Assembly (NCBI GenBank): GCA_029216955.1
Contig: JANAVB010016200.1
Coordinates: 2,817,839-2,881,838, forward strand
DNA from: Iris pallida
Taxonomy: Eukaryota; Streptophyta; Magnoliopsida; Asparagales; Iridaceae
Length of the DNA: 64,000 bases
Direction of reading: 5' to 3'
The position numbers were made by a program, and so were the translations under genes. The notes beneath the pieces are model-generated. The model saw only the letters and a list, made by a program, of their open reading frames with translations, was not told the origin of the DNA and ran no database searches. Each line of letters opens with the position of its first letter. The first letter of the stretch is position 1. Positions 21,006-30,504 of the stretch are shown in pieces.

Positions 21006-22958
21006 ATGATAAAAACAACTCTTGATCTTAAGACTTTTTCCCAAGGTCATATTTATATTCCTTTAACCATTTGTACTCCTGGTTATAAGGAACTAACTAT
21101 TCATGCACTCCTTGACACAGGAGCTGAAGTTAGCCTATTACAAGAATTGTTCATACCTGAACATTTACGTTATAAACTTGATCGACCTTGTCGATTAAAT
21201 GACTTTATGGGACGCCAAATATCAGTTGAGTTTGGAGCCAATGTTGATGTCCAAATCCTTGATATTCATGGCCTTTTTAAAACATATAAGTTTTCTTTTC
21301 GGTTACTTCCGAAAGATTTTGATAATGATTGCTTATTAGGTATGGATAACCTTCGAAATTATCAGCCTTTTAATCATCATTATTTTGACATTGATGGACG
21401 CTCTATTCCTCGCGTTCCTTTCAATGTTTCGCTTGCTAACAAGTTTTCACCAGCAGCACAGCATGGTGAGATTGATGATAAAATTTGTACTTACAATATT
21501 CCTACGGATATTAATTTTCAAAAAATTATTCATGGCATGTTAGAACCATTGTATTCTGATAATCCATTAAAATACTTTGATAAAGCTCCGAGATATTGCA
21601 AAATTGAGCTTCTAGATATACATAAAGAATCGAAAGTTCGTGTTAATAACATCATGGTTTCTCCATCAGACAAGGAGGAATTTGCTAAACAAATAGATGA
21701 ATTATTGCGATTAAAATTGATACAAAAAAGCCATAGTACTCATTCATCTCCTGCATTCCTAGTTAGGAATCATGCTGAAATAAAACGAGGAAAAGCTCGG
21801 ATGGTTATTAATTATCGTAAGCTTAATAGCTATACAAAATTTGATGGTTATTTTATCCCTTCTGCTGAAAATCTTATTAGGCAGATACAAGGAGCCAAGT
21901 TTTATAGCAAGTTTGACGCCAAGTCAGGATTTTGGCAACTCAAGCTAGCTGATAAAACTTCCATTGAGCTAACAGCATTCAGCTGTCCTCAGGGACATTT
22001 TGAATGGTTAGTTATGCCATTTGGATTAAAAAATGCTCCACAGATATTCCAGAAATGGATGAATTCTATATTTGGTCATCTTGATTTTGTAGTTGTCTAC
22101 ATTGATGATATTCTTGTGTTCTCTAAATCTGCTGATGAACACAAAGATCATTTATTGCAAGTAGCCAAACTTCTTTTAGACAATGGCATTATTCTTAGTC
22201 CTAAGAAGATCGAACTGTTTAAAACAGAAATTGATTTCTTAGGTAAGGTAATAAAAAATGGACAGTTAGAACTACAACAGCATATTTATACAAAAATTAA
22301 GGACTTTCCTGAAGATTTTAAAACCTTGAAGGAACTTCAGAGTTTCCTTGGACTACTTAACTGTGGTAGAAAGTTTATACCTCATCTTTCTGCTAGAGTT
22401 GAAAAGTTACAAGATAAGTTAGCTGCTGAACAAGCTAAGTATAAAACAATGACTGGCGAGCAACCTAGAAAGTGGGATACCAGTAAGATTTCTATCTCTC
22501 TCTCATCTTCAGAGAAAGAAGAAATTTCGAAAATTAAAGATCTAGTTAAAGACCAGAAAATCCTTTACTTTCCTTTAGAAGACGAAAAAATTGTTTTGCA
22601 AACTGATGCTTCTGATTACTTTTGGGCAGAAGTATTGATTGCAAAAAATAAAGAAATTATTGCATATACTTCTGGAAAATTCACTAAAACCCAGATTAAA
22701 TATGCGACTTATGATAAAGAATTACTTGCTGTTAAATTAGCTATAAAGAGTTTGCGCATATATCTTCTTTATAGAAATTTCATTATTGAAACTGATAATA
22801 AATCTGTTGCTCAGTTTCTTAAAAAGAAAACTATTAATAATCCCGAAGAAAATCTTCGAAGGATTAGAATTGCGATATATTTAGAAATTTTTAATTATGA
22901 AGTTAATTATATTCTTGGATATACTAATTTTCTTGCTGACACTCTTACCAGGCCATAA
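21006..22958 (+). CDS. Viral protease-reverse transcriptase-RNase H polyprotein, open reading frame
   Basis: The 650-codon frame is uninterrupted and begins ATG ATA AAA four bases after the previous stop. Aspartic protease: LLDTGAEVSLL near residues 36-46 and CLLGMDNL near 112. RT: HSSPAFLVRNHAE, ARMVINYRKLN, YSKFDAKSGFWQLKL, WLVMPFGLKNAP and the catalytic VVYIDDILVFSK near residue 370. RNase H: LQTDASDYFWAEVLIA, YDKELLAVKLAIKSL, IIETDNKSVAQFL and YTNFLADTLTRP at the end. It is the only viral gene here without an internal stop. Despite this the provirus as a whole is defective. Confidence 0.95.
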   Translation: MIKTTLDLKTFSQGHIYIPLTICTPGYKELTIHALLDTGAEVSLLQELFIPEHLRYKLDRPCRLNDFMGRQISVEFGANVDVQILDIHGLFKTYKFSFRLLPKDFDNDCLLGMDNLRNYQPFNHHYFDIDGRSIPRVPFNVSLANKFSPAAQHGEIDDKICTYNIPTDINFQKIIHGMLEPLYSDNPLKYFDKAPRYCKIELLDIHKESKVRVNNIMVSPSDKEEFAKQIDELLRLKLIQKSHSTHSSPAFLVRNHAEIKRGKARMVINYRKLNSYTKFDGYFIPSAENLIRQIQGAKFYSKFDAKSGFWQLKLADKTSIELTAFSCPQGHFEWLVMPFGLKNAPQIFQKWMNSIFGHLDFVVVYIDDILVFSKSADEHKDHLLQVAKLLLDNGIILSPKKIELFKTEIDFLGKVIKNGQLELQQHIYTKIKDFPEDFKTLKELQSFLGLLNCGRKFIPHLSARVEKLQDKLAAEQAKYKTMTGEQPRKWDTSKISISLSSSEKEEISKIKDLVKDQKILYFPLEDEKIVLQTDASDYFWAEVLIAKNKEIIAYTSGKFTKTQIKYATYDKELLAVKLAIKSLRIYLLYRNFIIETDNKSVAQFLKKKTINNPEENLRRIRIAIYLEIFNYEVNYILGYTNFLADTLTRP

Positions 22959-22962
22959 TGCG

Positions 22963-24875
22963 ATGGATCAAGATGAGTTCTCTCGGATCAAAAAAATACA
23001 TGATGATATGAAAAGGCAGCAGGCCTTTACCCAGGCAGGCCCTAAAAAGGCGGCCAAAGCGAACGCTGCGAGCAATGCAGCCTCTTCGTCTGGGACGACA
23101 ACGGTGAACAACCCAGTCCCCGGGACAGAAGGTCCCAAAGTGGCAAATAGCCAAAACATTCAGGCGAATAGCCAACATAGGGTGAATAACCCAAATGCTG
23201 TACATGCACAAGCCGCACAGGCACAAGCAGTCCAGAGAGGACCCAAGAAGTTGGTTCCTTTCCAGGGAAAAACATATGCTAATACCATGGTGAAAAACTG
23301 GTATAACCAAGACCTTGAAAAGAATGACAAGGAATCTTGGGACAAATTCAATGGCTGTTACAGAGCCATGCAATCAAATGATCTGAAGGGTGTGAGTTTC
23401 TGGCTTTCTCAAATTGAGAAGCAGTTTCTGGCAGAAAAGGCGAAGGCCTCACAATACAATGCCAAGCTCTATGAACTACGGCAGATGGCTATCCAGATGA
23501 TCGTATATAGTGCCACATCTCGGTCACCTGCTATAGTCTCTAGAGAAAAAGACCTCTTCCAGGGACATAGTGCAGAACATAAATAACTGCGGGAAATCCT
23601 GAAGCAAATCGACAGCCATGATCTGGTCAATTTCCGGATCCCAGACATACTGCATTTGTATCAGGCTATGTCCATAGAGAACGAGCGCCTTCAGTGCATG
23701 GAGACTGAGGGTATGGTACAGAGTATGATCACTATGTACCAACAATAGATAATTGATGAAGCCCGTCTTCTTGCTTATTTCAGACGCCTAGATGACTCTG
23801 AAATCACTAGGTATTTTGAGGGCAGGGAGATTGTCTATTCTCCAAATGGTTTTATTCACCTGGTCTGTTGTTTCCAGAAGATTATCAATATGACTCTTCA
23901 GATCAGCAAAGGATTTGTGCATGAGGTGTTTGTTAGCACCTCTGAAAAAAGAACTTTATGAGTCGACTATCCCAGAGATCTGCTGAAAAGCAGCGGTCGC
24001 TCATTCTTCCAGGTTCCAGGCGATGTTCAGATTCAGAGTTTGGAGTGTTTGGAAAGAGCGGAGGTATATCAAGATCTTTCCGTCCTATCAGATTTGGGAG
24101 CTTCATCGGCTGGAAAGTGATCCAGGATTGGTGTTTTCCCCGTTCAAGAAGGGGAATTTCAATGAAGCCAAGGAGCGGTACGGTACTGCTAGGGAGTTCT
24201 TTCTGGAAGCTCAGAAGCTGCATCAGAGCTCAGCCACTCTTCCTGTAGTGGCAAAGTTATTCTGGCCAACTACCTTTGCAGAAGGCCAGAGGACGACAAC
24301 ACTAGGACTTCTCTCTTGCAGGAGTTCTTATCCAGTTTGAACCTTGGCCCAGCAGGTATTTAGGCCAGGGATGATGTGAACTCTGAGGACCTTCTAATGG
24401 CTGGTCTTCAGATTGAAGAAAGCGAGGTGGGCCTATGAAGCGCAGGCTCACGCAGAAGAATGTTCTTAGACGCTACCGAAAACGGGTGGGCTGGCGTCTA
24501 CCAAAATGAAGAAAGGTGGCACTCAGTCCTGTGCTAGAAAATGAACCAATGCAAGTTTCGCCTCCTCCACAATCTCCTCCTTCCGTGGCAGAGATGGATT
24601 ACACAATTGCTACGGCTTCACCCTTGGAAAGAAGAGTCCAGGCTTGGGAAGAAGCTGAGAGAGCCTATAGACACTGGTCCCCTCCTCGGGGAGTGCCTCA
24701 ACATTGGTCTCCACCACGTGGAGAGTCACCATCCACTTCTACTTTTGAGAATTGGGATGGATGGTGGAGTTCTATTTGGGAGGACCCCATTTTTGAGGAC
24801 TCTACAATTTTCTATAGTAGGGAGCATGGAGAAACATCACGAAGCACTGATCGTGACCCTCCACCAACACTGTGA
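22963..24875 (+). pseudogene. Viral gene downstream of pol, position of the transactivator/inclusion-body gene
   Basis: The gene starts at ATG GAT CAA, a few bases after the pol stop. An Ala/Asn/Gln-rich linker is followed by VPFQGKTYANTMVKNWYNQD and a helical part. The same frame continues past stops near 23584, 23746 and 23958, giving LREILKQIDSHDL and FRRLDDSEITRYFEGREI. Later pieces are in other frames (FNEAKERYGTAREFFLEAQK near 24160; a proline-rich tail with two HWSPPRG repeats near 24680-24720). By position it could be the translational transactivator/inclusion-body protein of cavemo- or caulimovirus type, but I see no conserved TAV motif. Confidence 0.55.
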
Positions 24876-25015
24876 CAGGTGGAAGATTCGTTCTCATCCA
24901 AAACGAATAAAGCCAAGATGATGGTGACTGCACACCAACTGATCGTGATGGCGGGCCAGCAAAGAGATAAGGAGGAATCTTTTCTCACTTATTGAGAGAA
25001 GACTGTAGACACCGG

Positions 25016-25167
25016 TAGCCTTAACCGGCTAAACCGGTTAGTATCGTCCCTTCAGCCTATATATAGATGGGCTTATGTTCGTGAAAGGGCAACGAAGTTT
25101 GTAATATTTTCCTTTTGTGCTTTCTGAGTTCTTGTGTGCTTTCCTTCTCTCAATTCCGTTGTAAATT
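25016..25167 (+). promoter_or_regulatory. Viral promoter region, copy 2
   Basis: This copy equals 16889-17040, including the CCGG palindrome and the TATA box at 25058-25066. It marks the start of the second genome copy and therefore the 8127-bp period. Homology ends at GTAAATT; the primer-binding site that should follow is missing. Confidence 0.85.
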
Positions 25168-25391
25168 CGCTTTGACCCTTGATTCTGCGGCTTGACATAG
25201 TTCCCCTACGTTCCCTGATTACGCTGATCAAGGAACTACCGTGGCTTTCTGGCAGGGTTTGGCCTCGAACATACGACCACAAGCCTGAACTACCGCTTCA
25301 CGGAATTAGAGCACAGCTTTGGTTCGTTTCCTACACCAAAGCGTAAGAGCTACTGCACACATCTTAGCGTTATTCTTGTTAAAACTAGCTA
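25168..25391 (-). other. Viral leader segment, copy 2, inverted
   Basis: The segment is the reverse complement of 17166-17389 with only a few differences, running from CGCTTTGACCC to AACTAGCTA. Relative to copy 1 the flanks 17041-17165 (with the primer site) and about 17390-17428 are absent. Confidence 0.9.
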
Positions 25392-25432
25392 GAGCCTACC
25401 ATAGCTCATATACTCAAGAACAACTCCTTACC

Positions 25433-27223
25433 ATGGGAGACTCTATTGAGGCGAAAGCCGAATTTCGGGTTTCAGCGAATGACCATCGCTGTCCTTACAA
25501 CTTGAAAGGATATGAACATCTTGTTCATCTTCCTTCCCACGATAACCATGACAATGGTATATACAATTTTATCGTGGATACCTTAGTGACTATGAATAGA
25601 AATATGCATGAAGATATGCAGACTATCCGAAAGGATATAGTTGATATGAGTAGTACCATACATACTATTCATACAGATGTTATTCATACTGGACACGAAA
25701 TCGTCCAACTAAAAAACGATCTAAAGTGCCTAGGAAAAATTCCTATGGATGTTGACACTGCTACTAGTAAACCTGCTAGAATTGCAGGCCAACCACTGGT
25801 TGTCAGAAGAAGCCGTTGGGCTACAAATATTAATATGATGAAACTTTCTTCTAAGGAAACCAACACAATTCCTCCAGAAGAAATTGATGAAAGCTTTTAT
25901 AAAACCTTTTTAAGATTACAACAACAGGAACTGTCAGGAGATATTGACAGTGAACCTGTATATACATATTATGAACAACATGCTAAAGCAATTGACTTCT
26001 TTAAATGGAAATATACTGAGAGTTCTGATTCAACTCATCAGATAGCGATACAGAACCCCTCTTTGTTTGCTCCATTGAAGAAGGACAAAGTAGCAATGAT
26101 ACTTTAAATATCGAAGCTGAACCACATCTAAATCCTACTACTATACCCCCTAATCCTGAGGTTATAATGAGGGATCCAAAATTTATTCTTGGAGAGCCCT
26201 CCCCTTACACTTCTAAATTTAGAGAAGAAAGGCGTAAAGATTGGAATAAGCTCCATTCTTCTCAACAATCATACCAACAAGATAAAAGATATTTATCTGA
26301 TGGTTTGATCTTAAACCTTGAAAACGTTCCACATAAACAAATTGGAGAATATCTCTCTAATTGGTTACAAAAAATGCAAGGGATGGCATATTTCCTTCCT
26401 GCTGACATAAGTACTGAAGGATATATTCATTATGCCACTAGCCATTGGCAAGGTGATATAATAGCATGGTTAAGAAATTTTGAAACTCAAAATCCTCAAA
26501 AAATAGAAACACTAAAAGCAAATCCAGATAAATTTACAGCACTTGAAGAATTGATTAAGCAACTTCTAGCAGATTTCACGGGAGAAGTATCCCAAGCTAC
26601 AAAAAATTATAATAAGATATTACATAAAATGATTTTGTGTGATATTTGCATGCTAGAAGAATTTGTATCCAAGTACATTGGATTAATTTTCCATTTAAAT
26701 GATAATAGGGAAAAAGAATTCTGGATGGAAGGATTCTTTACTAAAATTCCTTATCCCTGAAATAATATTATTAAAGCAAGATATGATGAATTCCGTGGTG
26801 GTATGAATGGTCTTCATACAACTGGCATGCTAAAAAAGGCATGTATGAGAACCATGGAAGAAACTTGCGAGCAGGCTAAAGCGGCATCTCAAATGAATAA
26901 ATTCATTAAAAACTCTGTACTTGGTTATAGATGTTGTAACAAGTACGATGAAGATATTAATTTCCAGTTTGGATGTCCACCTACATGGAAACAACCAAAA
27001 TGGAAACAATCAAAATGGAAAAAGGGTAAAACCTTTAGTAAGAAAAAAATGGAAAATTACTAGAAAGAAATGGAAACCTAACTTCAAAAAGAAGTTTAAA
27101 ACAGAAAAGAATTTCCACAAAAGAAAATTTATTAAGAGAAAAAAGTTTTAAAAAGGTTGTAAATGTTTTAAGTGCAATAAGGAAGGACACTTCGCCAATG
27201 AATGTCCTGAAAACATACAAAGT
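25433..27223 (+). pseudogene. Viral coat protein region, copy 2
   Basis: This is the same protein region as 17474-19260, with small sequence differences. The start ATG GGA GAC at 25433 has an intact following frame. Lesions differ from copy 1: a 1-bp loss near 26031 in the acidic serine stretch, a stop near 26758 (PYP then TGA), a 1-bp insertion near 27047 in the lysine-rich tract and another near 27148. Near 26155 the frame that is broken in copy 1 is open here. The zinc knuckle lies at about 27162-27205. Confidence 0.86.
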
Positions 27224-28104
27224 GTGGTCATAACTGACCTTGATGATTATGGTATTCATATTGGAACCATAGATGAAATTAGCAGTAATACTTCTGCTTC
27301 TTCTGTCTATGAGATTGAGTCTATGGATGAATCCTCTGGTGAGGATAATTCTTCTGAGATTGAGGATCTCAGTAATGCTATAGAACATCTCAAGATAAAT
27401 ATGAATACAATAAATAAAACTTATAATCAAATTAGAATTACTCTTTTAGACGATAAAGCTATCCTCCCTATTAAAGAAGGGATTTCTGCCGGATATACTT
27501 TATACGCTAAAGAGGATGTTTGTATTAAACGTTATAGAAGTGCCGAGATACGTCTTGGACTACGAATCTTTATACCCCTTGGATATTATGGTGTTATCCA
27601 TAGTGTTCCTTTGCATACAAATAAAGGTATACTGTTGACACAGGGTTTTATTGAGCCAGTGTCAAGACATAACGTATGTATCACCGTTAAAAATACGGTC
27701 TATGAGGGTGATTATATTATTCACCGTGGTGACCCTATTGGGTTACTAGTAATCCATAAATATGAGGATCTACCTATGGTGGAAGAATCCCTTCCGTCTA
27801 AAGCAGTTCCTCAACCAGGTCCTAGTTCAAGTATTAGCTCTGATAGGAGAGACCCTGACGAGCATTACTATGAATTTAGAATCTATATGAATAGACTTAC
27901 GTCAGAAGAAACTTCGAATTCTAGCCTCTAGCAAAGTGAAGGTGAAAAATTCGAAATTACTGACGAAGATCTGGAAAAGCTCAAGGAAGCTATTCCTCAT
28001 TCTGATAAAAAGGAAGTATATAAACCTATATCCTTCCAGTCTCGATTTTTAAATAAACATACCTATGTATTCGAAAGAATGCAGGAAAATATTGAACTTC
28101 GCGG
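27224..28104 (+). pseudogene. dUTPase-like domain, copy 2, truncated at the Gypsy junction
   Basis: The frame is open from 27224 through the whole dUTPase-like region, including the codon that is a stop in copy 1, and stops at 27929-27931 (TAG) in the acidic linker. Homology to copy 1 continues to GAACTTCGCGG at 28104, then changes to minus-strand Gypsy gag. The movement protein and all later genes are missing in this copy. Confidence 0.7.
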
Positions 28105-28674
28105 GTCGTGCGCGTTCGACCGGAGTAGAAGTTGAGCGCATATGACTTTCTTGGACTCTTCGACGCCCAGCAGCTCGAACTTGTCTTCCAGTTCCTCTAA
28201 CCAGTCGATCGCCAAGGAGGGTTCTTCCGTGCCATAGAAGGAAGTACGACAACTCTTTGTGAATTTCGACACGTCGAAGTTAGAACTTCTCGGTGCTGCA
28301 TGTGTAGGCTCGGGTGCCTCCGGATCGACTTCACTTTGTCTGGCCGCAGGCTCGGTCACGGCAGGAGTTGTCGCGGAGTTGTTGTTGTTGGCCACCACTG
28401 TCTGTACAATTTGCTGAAGAGTATCAAACTGCTTCTGCTGCAACTTGAATTGTGCATCGATTCGGGCCTCGAACTGGGTCTGGCGTGCCTCTACCTCCCG
28501 TCGATGTGCCTCCGTCTTCCGTCGATGTTGCTCATTCAGGCGTTGATTCTCCTGAGCTTGTTGTTGTTGCGCTTCCAGCATGCGCAACATCCGTTCCATG
28601 GCATCGTTAGAGGGTCCGGGCCTCGAGCTACTCGAGCCGCTCGAAGCACTTTCTTCGTTCAATGCCACGTTCAC
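28105..28674 (-). pseudogene. Gypsy gag, N-terminal part, truncated
   Basis: On the minus strand a frame starting MNVALNEESASSGSSSSR carries a Gln/Arg-rich coiled coil (MLRMLEAQQQQAQENQRLNE) and the gag core segment FDVSKFTKSCRTSFYGTEEP, then AIDWLEELEDKFELLGV. It breaks off at 28105 where viral DNA begins. The C-terminal gag with its zinc knuckle and the protease are absent from the window. Confidence 0.88.
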
Positions 28675-28820
28675 CGCCGCACCTTCTGGGATTTTGAAGG
28701 TAAAAATACATTAGTCACAAAACTTATTATAGACTCCCTCGTATGGAATGACATATCTCATCGACACGAGACCAACGATTTGAGACTAGAAACTCGACAC
28801 TAGAGGCCAAGGACGTAAAG

Positions 28821-28837
28821 CCATGCTCTGATACCAT
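28821..28837 (-). other. Gypsy primer-binding site (tRNA-Met)
   Basis: Just inside the 5' LTR the minus strand reads TGGTATCAGAGCATGG, complementary to the 3' end of initiator tRNA-Met, as in Tekay/Del-type elements. This fixes the element orientation independently of the coding regions. Confidence 0.9.
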
Positions 28838-28839
28838 TA

Positions 28840-30499
28840 TGTCACGCCCCGATTCCGTAGAATCGATAGTCGTCCCCCGGGCGTGATGCCGTGCAAGCCT
28901 AAATTGCGCTCGCACAAGGCATAGTCATAAGGTTATCCGAAACACAACAACAAGAAAATGCTCAGAGTAAATTGAACACACATTATAGAGAAGGAAATTT
29001 AAGCTTTATTGATAATGAACATCATTTTTACAGACTCGATATAAAGGCGCCGCACGGGCTTTTTACAAACTGACTCCATTACAAAATGAACGTCGACGAG
29101 ATAGCCATTCCGTACATTTTATCCCTTGATTACAACCAGCATTACAAAACCACCTGGGATGACGGGAAGTCGCTCCATCTGTCTTCTTGGCCTTCGACAG
29201 CGGAGTCTTCAAAAGAGGTTGGATCCAAACTTCGACCGCAAGGACGAAGCTTTAAAACACACGAGCGTAGCCTCCCTTCACGCGGCACGCTCCTCCTGAT
29301 TTATCGTACCTGTAGAGAGAGCGAGGATCAGTACAATCAACATGTACTGGCGAGTGGCTAATTAGTTTCCAGGCTCTCATTTGGTTCAAGAGTTTAGATA
29401 AACATTTACACAACTTGCTTTTCGTGATCTTTCCAACCATCCTAGGTAATTTCATACGAAGCATTTAACAAAACATAACCCAAGTAAGTTACACCAGAAT
29501 TTCCTTCGGCAGAGCGCGCCGTGCAACATAAAACTTACCATCACCTTCCCTGTTAGTTGAATAACAATTTATATCAAGTGTTTGAGGTGGAGGTCACTGG
29601 CATTAACTAGCCATCCTGGACATAGCCTGGTAATACGGGACCCTTGCAACGCAAGTAGCGAGCTCCGATGCAAGTCCCCGTCTTACCGGTTGCTTCATAC
29701 CCAGCTCGGCTATAACCTGTTTCTTCCTAGGCCGAGTTGGTCCCGTGGCCCCGGGTTGCCGCTCGAAGAAACCATCGCCCTTGTCGACAAGTTGTCCATG
29801 ACCTTGATAGGTTAACGAGGTATATTTGGGATACCGTTGGGGCTTGTTATGTAATCGATTCATTCAGTTGTTTTGCAGGCCTAAAATAATTCTATCTCTT
29901 TTCTACAAAATTCATCTTTTCTCTACTCAACATAGGACTTGTGTTTTCCAAGCGAATCATTCCATTTCATTACCATTACCCAAGTTCTCATTTTTGAAAT
30001 AGAGGGTCGAGATGAAGGAGGTCAGCCACTCACCTTAGTATTTACTTGAGGCGAGAAACTGGTTGGCCGCGCTAGACGTTGCCTACGCGATCACCTGAAA
30101 TCACAAAAGCAACCGATTAGAACACTGTGTTATTCATGAAAATTCGATATGAATGCGAAGTTCGAAACGTAAGCCATGAAAACCATCGAAAACATTCACG
30201 AAAACGCATTCAGAAAACAAAGCCAAAACTAACGCAAGCGGCGTGAAAAGCAGAGCAACGGGAGGTCTCTTCCGACTCAGCCGCAGAGTCAATCCTTGAG
30301 GCACAGCCCGCTGAATATGGGACTTGGTTCCGAAGAAGCCATTCCATAACGTGGAATGGATCTTAATTCAACCGTTCCCGTTCGATCGTTTGGATCGATC
30401 CCGACCTATAGGTCCCGACCGAGTCGATAGCGACAGTGTTCCTTTCTCGTGCACCCCGTGGACGGACAATGGGGCACGATGTAGGGACGGGGCACTACA
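28840..30499 (-). repeat. Gypsy 5' LTR
   Basis: This 1660-bp LTR pairs with 12268-13926. In element orientation it is the 5' LTR because the primer-binding site and gag follow it. It is followed by ATCAA at 30500-30504, the right copy of the target duplication. Confidence 0.93.
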
Positions 30500-30504
30500 A
30501 TCAA

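Larger units (their letters stand above)
16889..28104 (+). mobile_element. Endogenous pararetrovirus (Caulimoviridae), 1.38 genome copies in tandem
   Basis: The same promoter-leader-coat protein order begins at 16889 and again at 25016, giving a genome period of 8127 bp, normal for Caulimoviridae. Copy 1 contains promoter, tRNA-Met primer site, coat protein, dUTPase-like domain, movement protein, protease-RT-RNase H and a downstream gene. Copy 2 is cut off at 28104 inside the region before the movement protein. No integrase or LTRs are present, as expected for pararetroviruses, which enter genomes through illegitimate joining. Neither copy is intact: each has stops, frameshifts and leader rearrangement, described under the parts. 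The gene order resembles cavemo- and solendoviruses more than badnaviruses. Confidence 0.93.
12268..30499 (-). mobile_element. Ty3/Gypsy chromovirus (Tekay/Del-like), full LTR pair, carrying a viral insert
   Basis: Two direct LTRs (12268-13926 and 28840-30499) with TGTCACG...CACTACA ends, flanked by ATCAA, bound the element. Minus-strand order is primer-binding site, gag, [viral DNA in place of gag 3' part and protease], RT-RNase H, integrase and a chromodomain-like tail. Without the viral insert it would be about 7 kb. The first roughly 350 aligned LTR positions differ at 12 sites by my count, so the insertion is not recent. In-frame stops in pol make it non-autonomous today. Confidence 0.92.
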
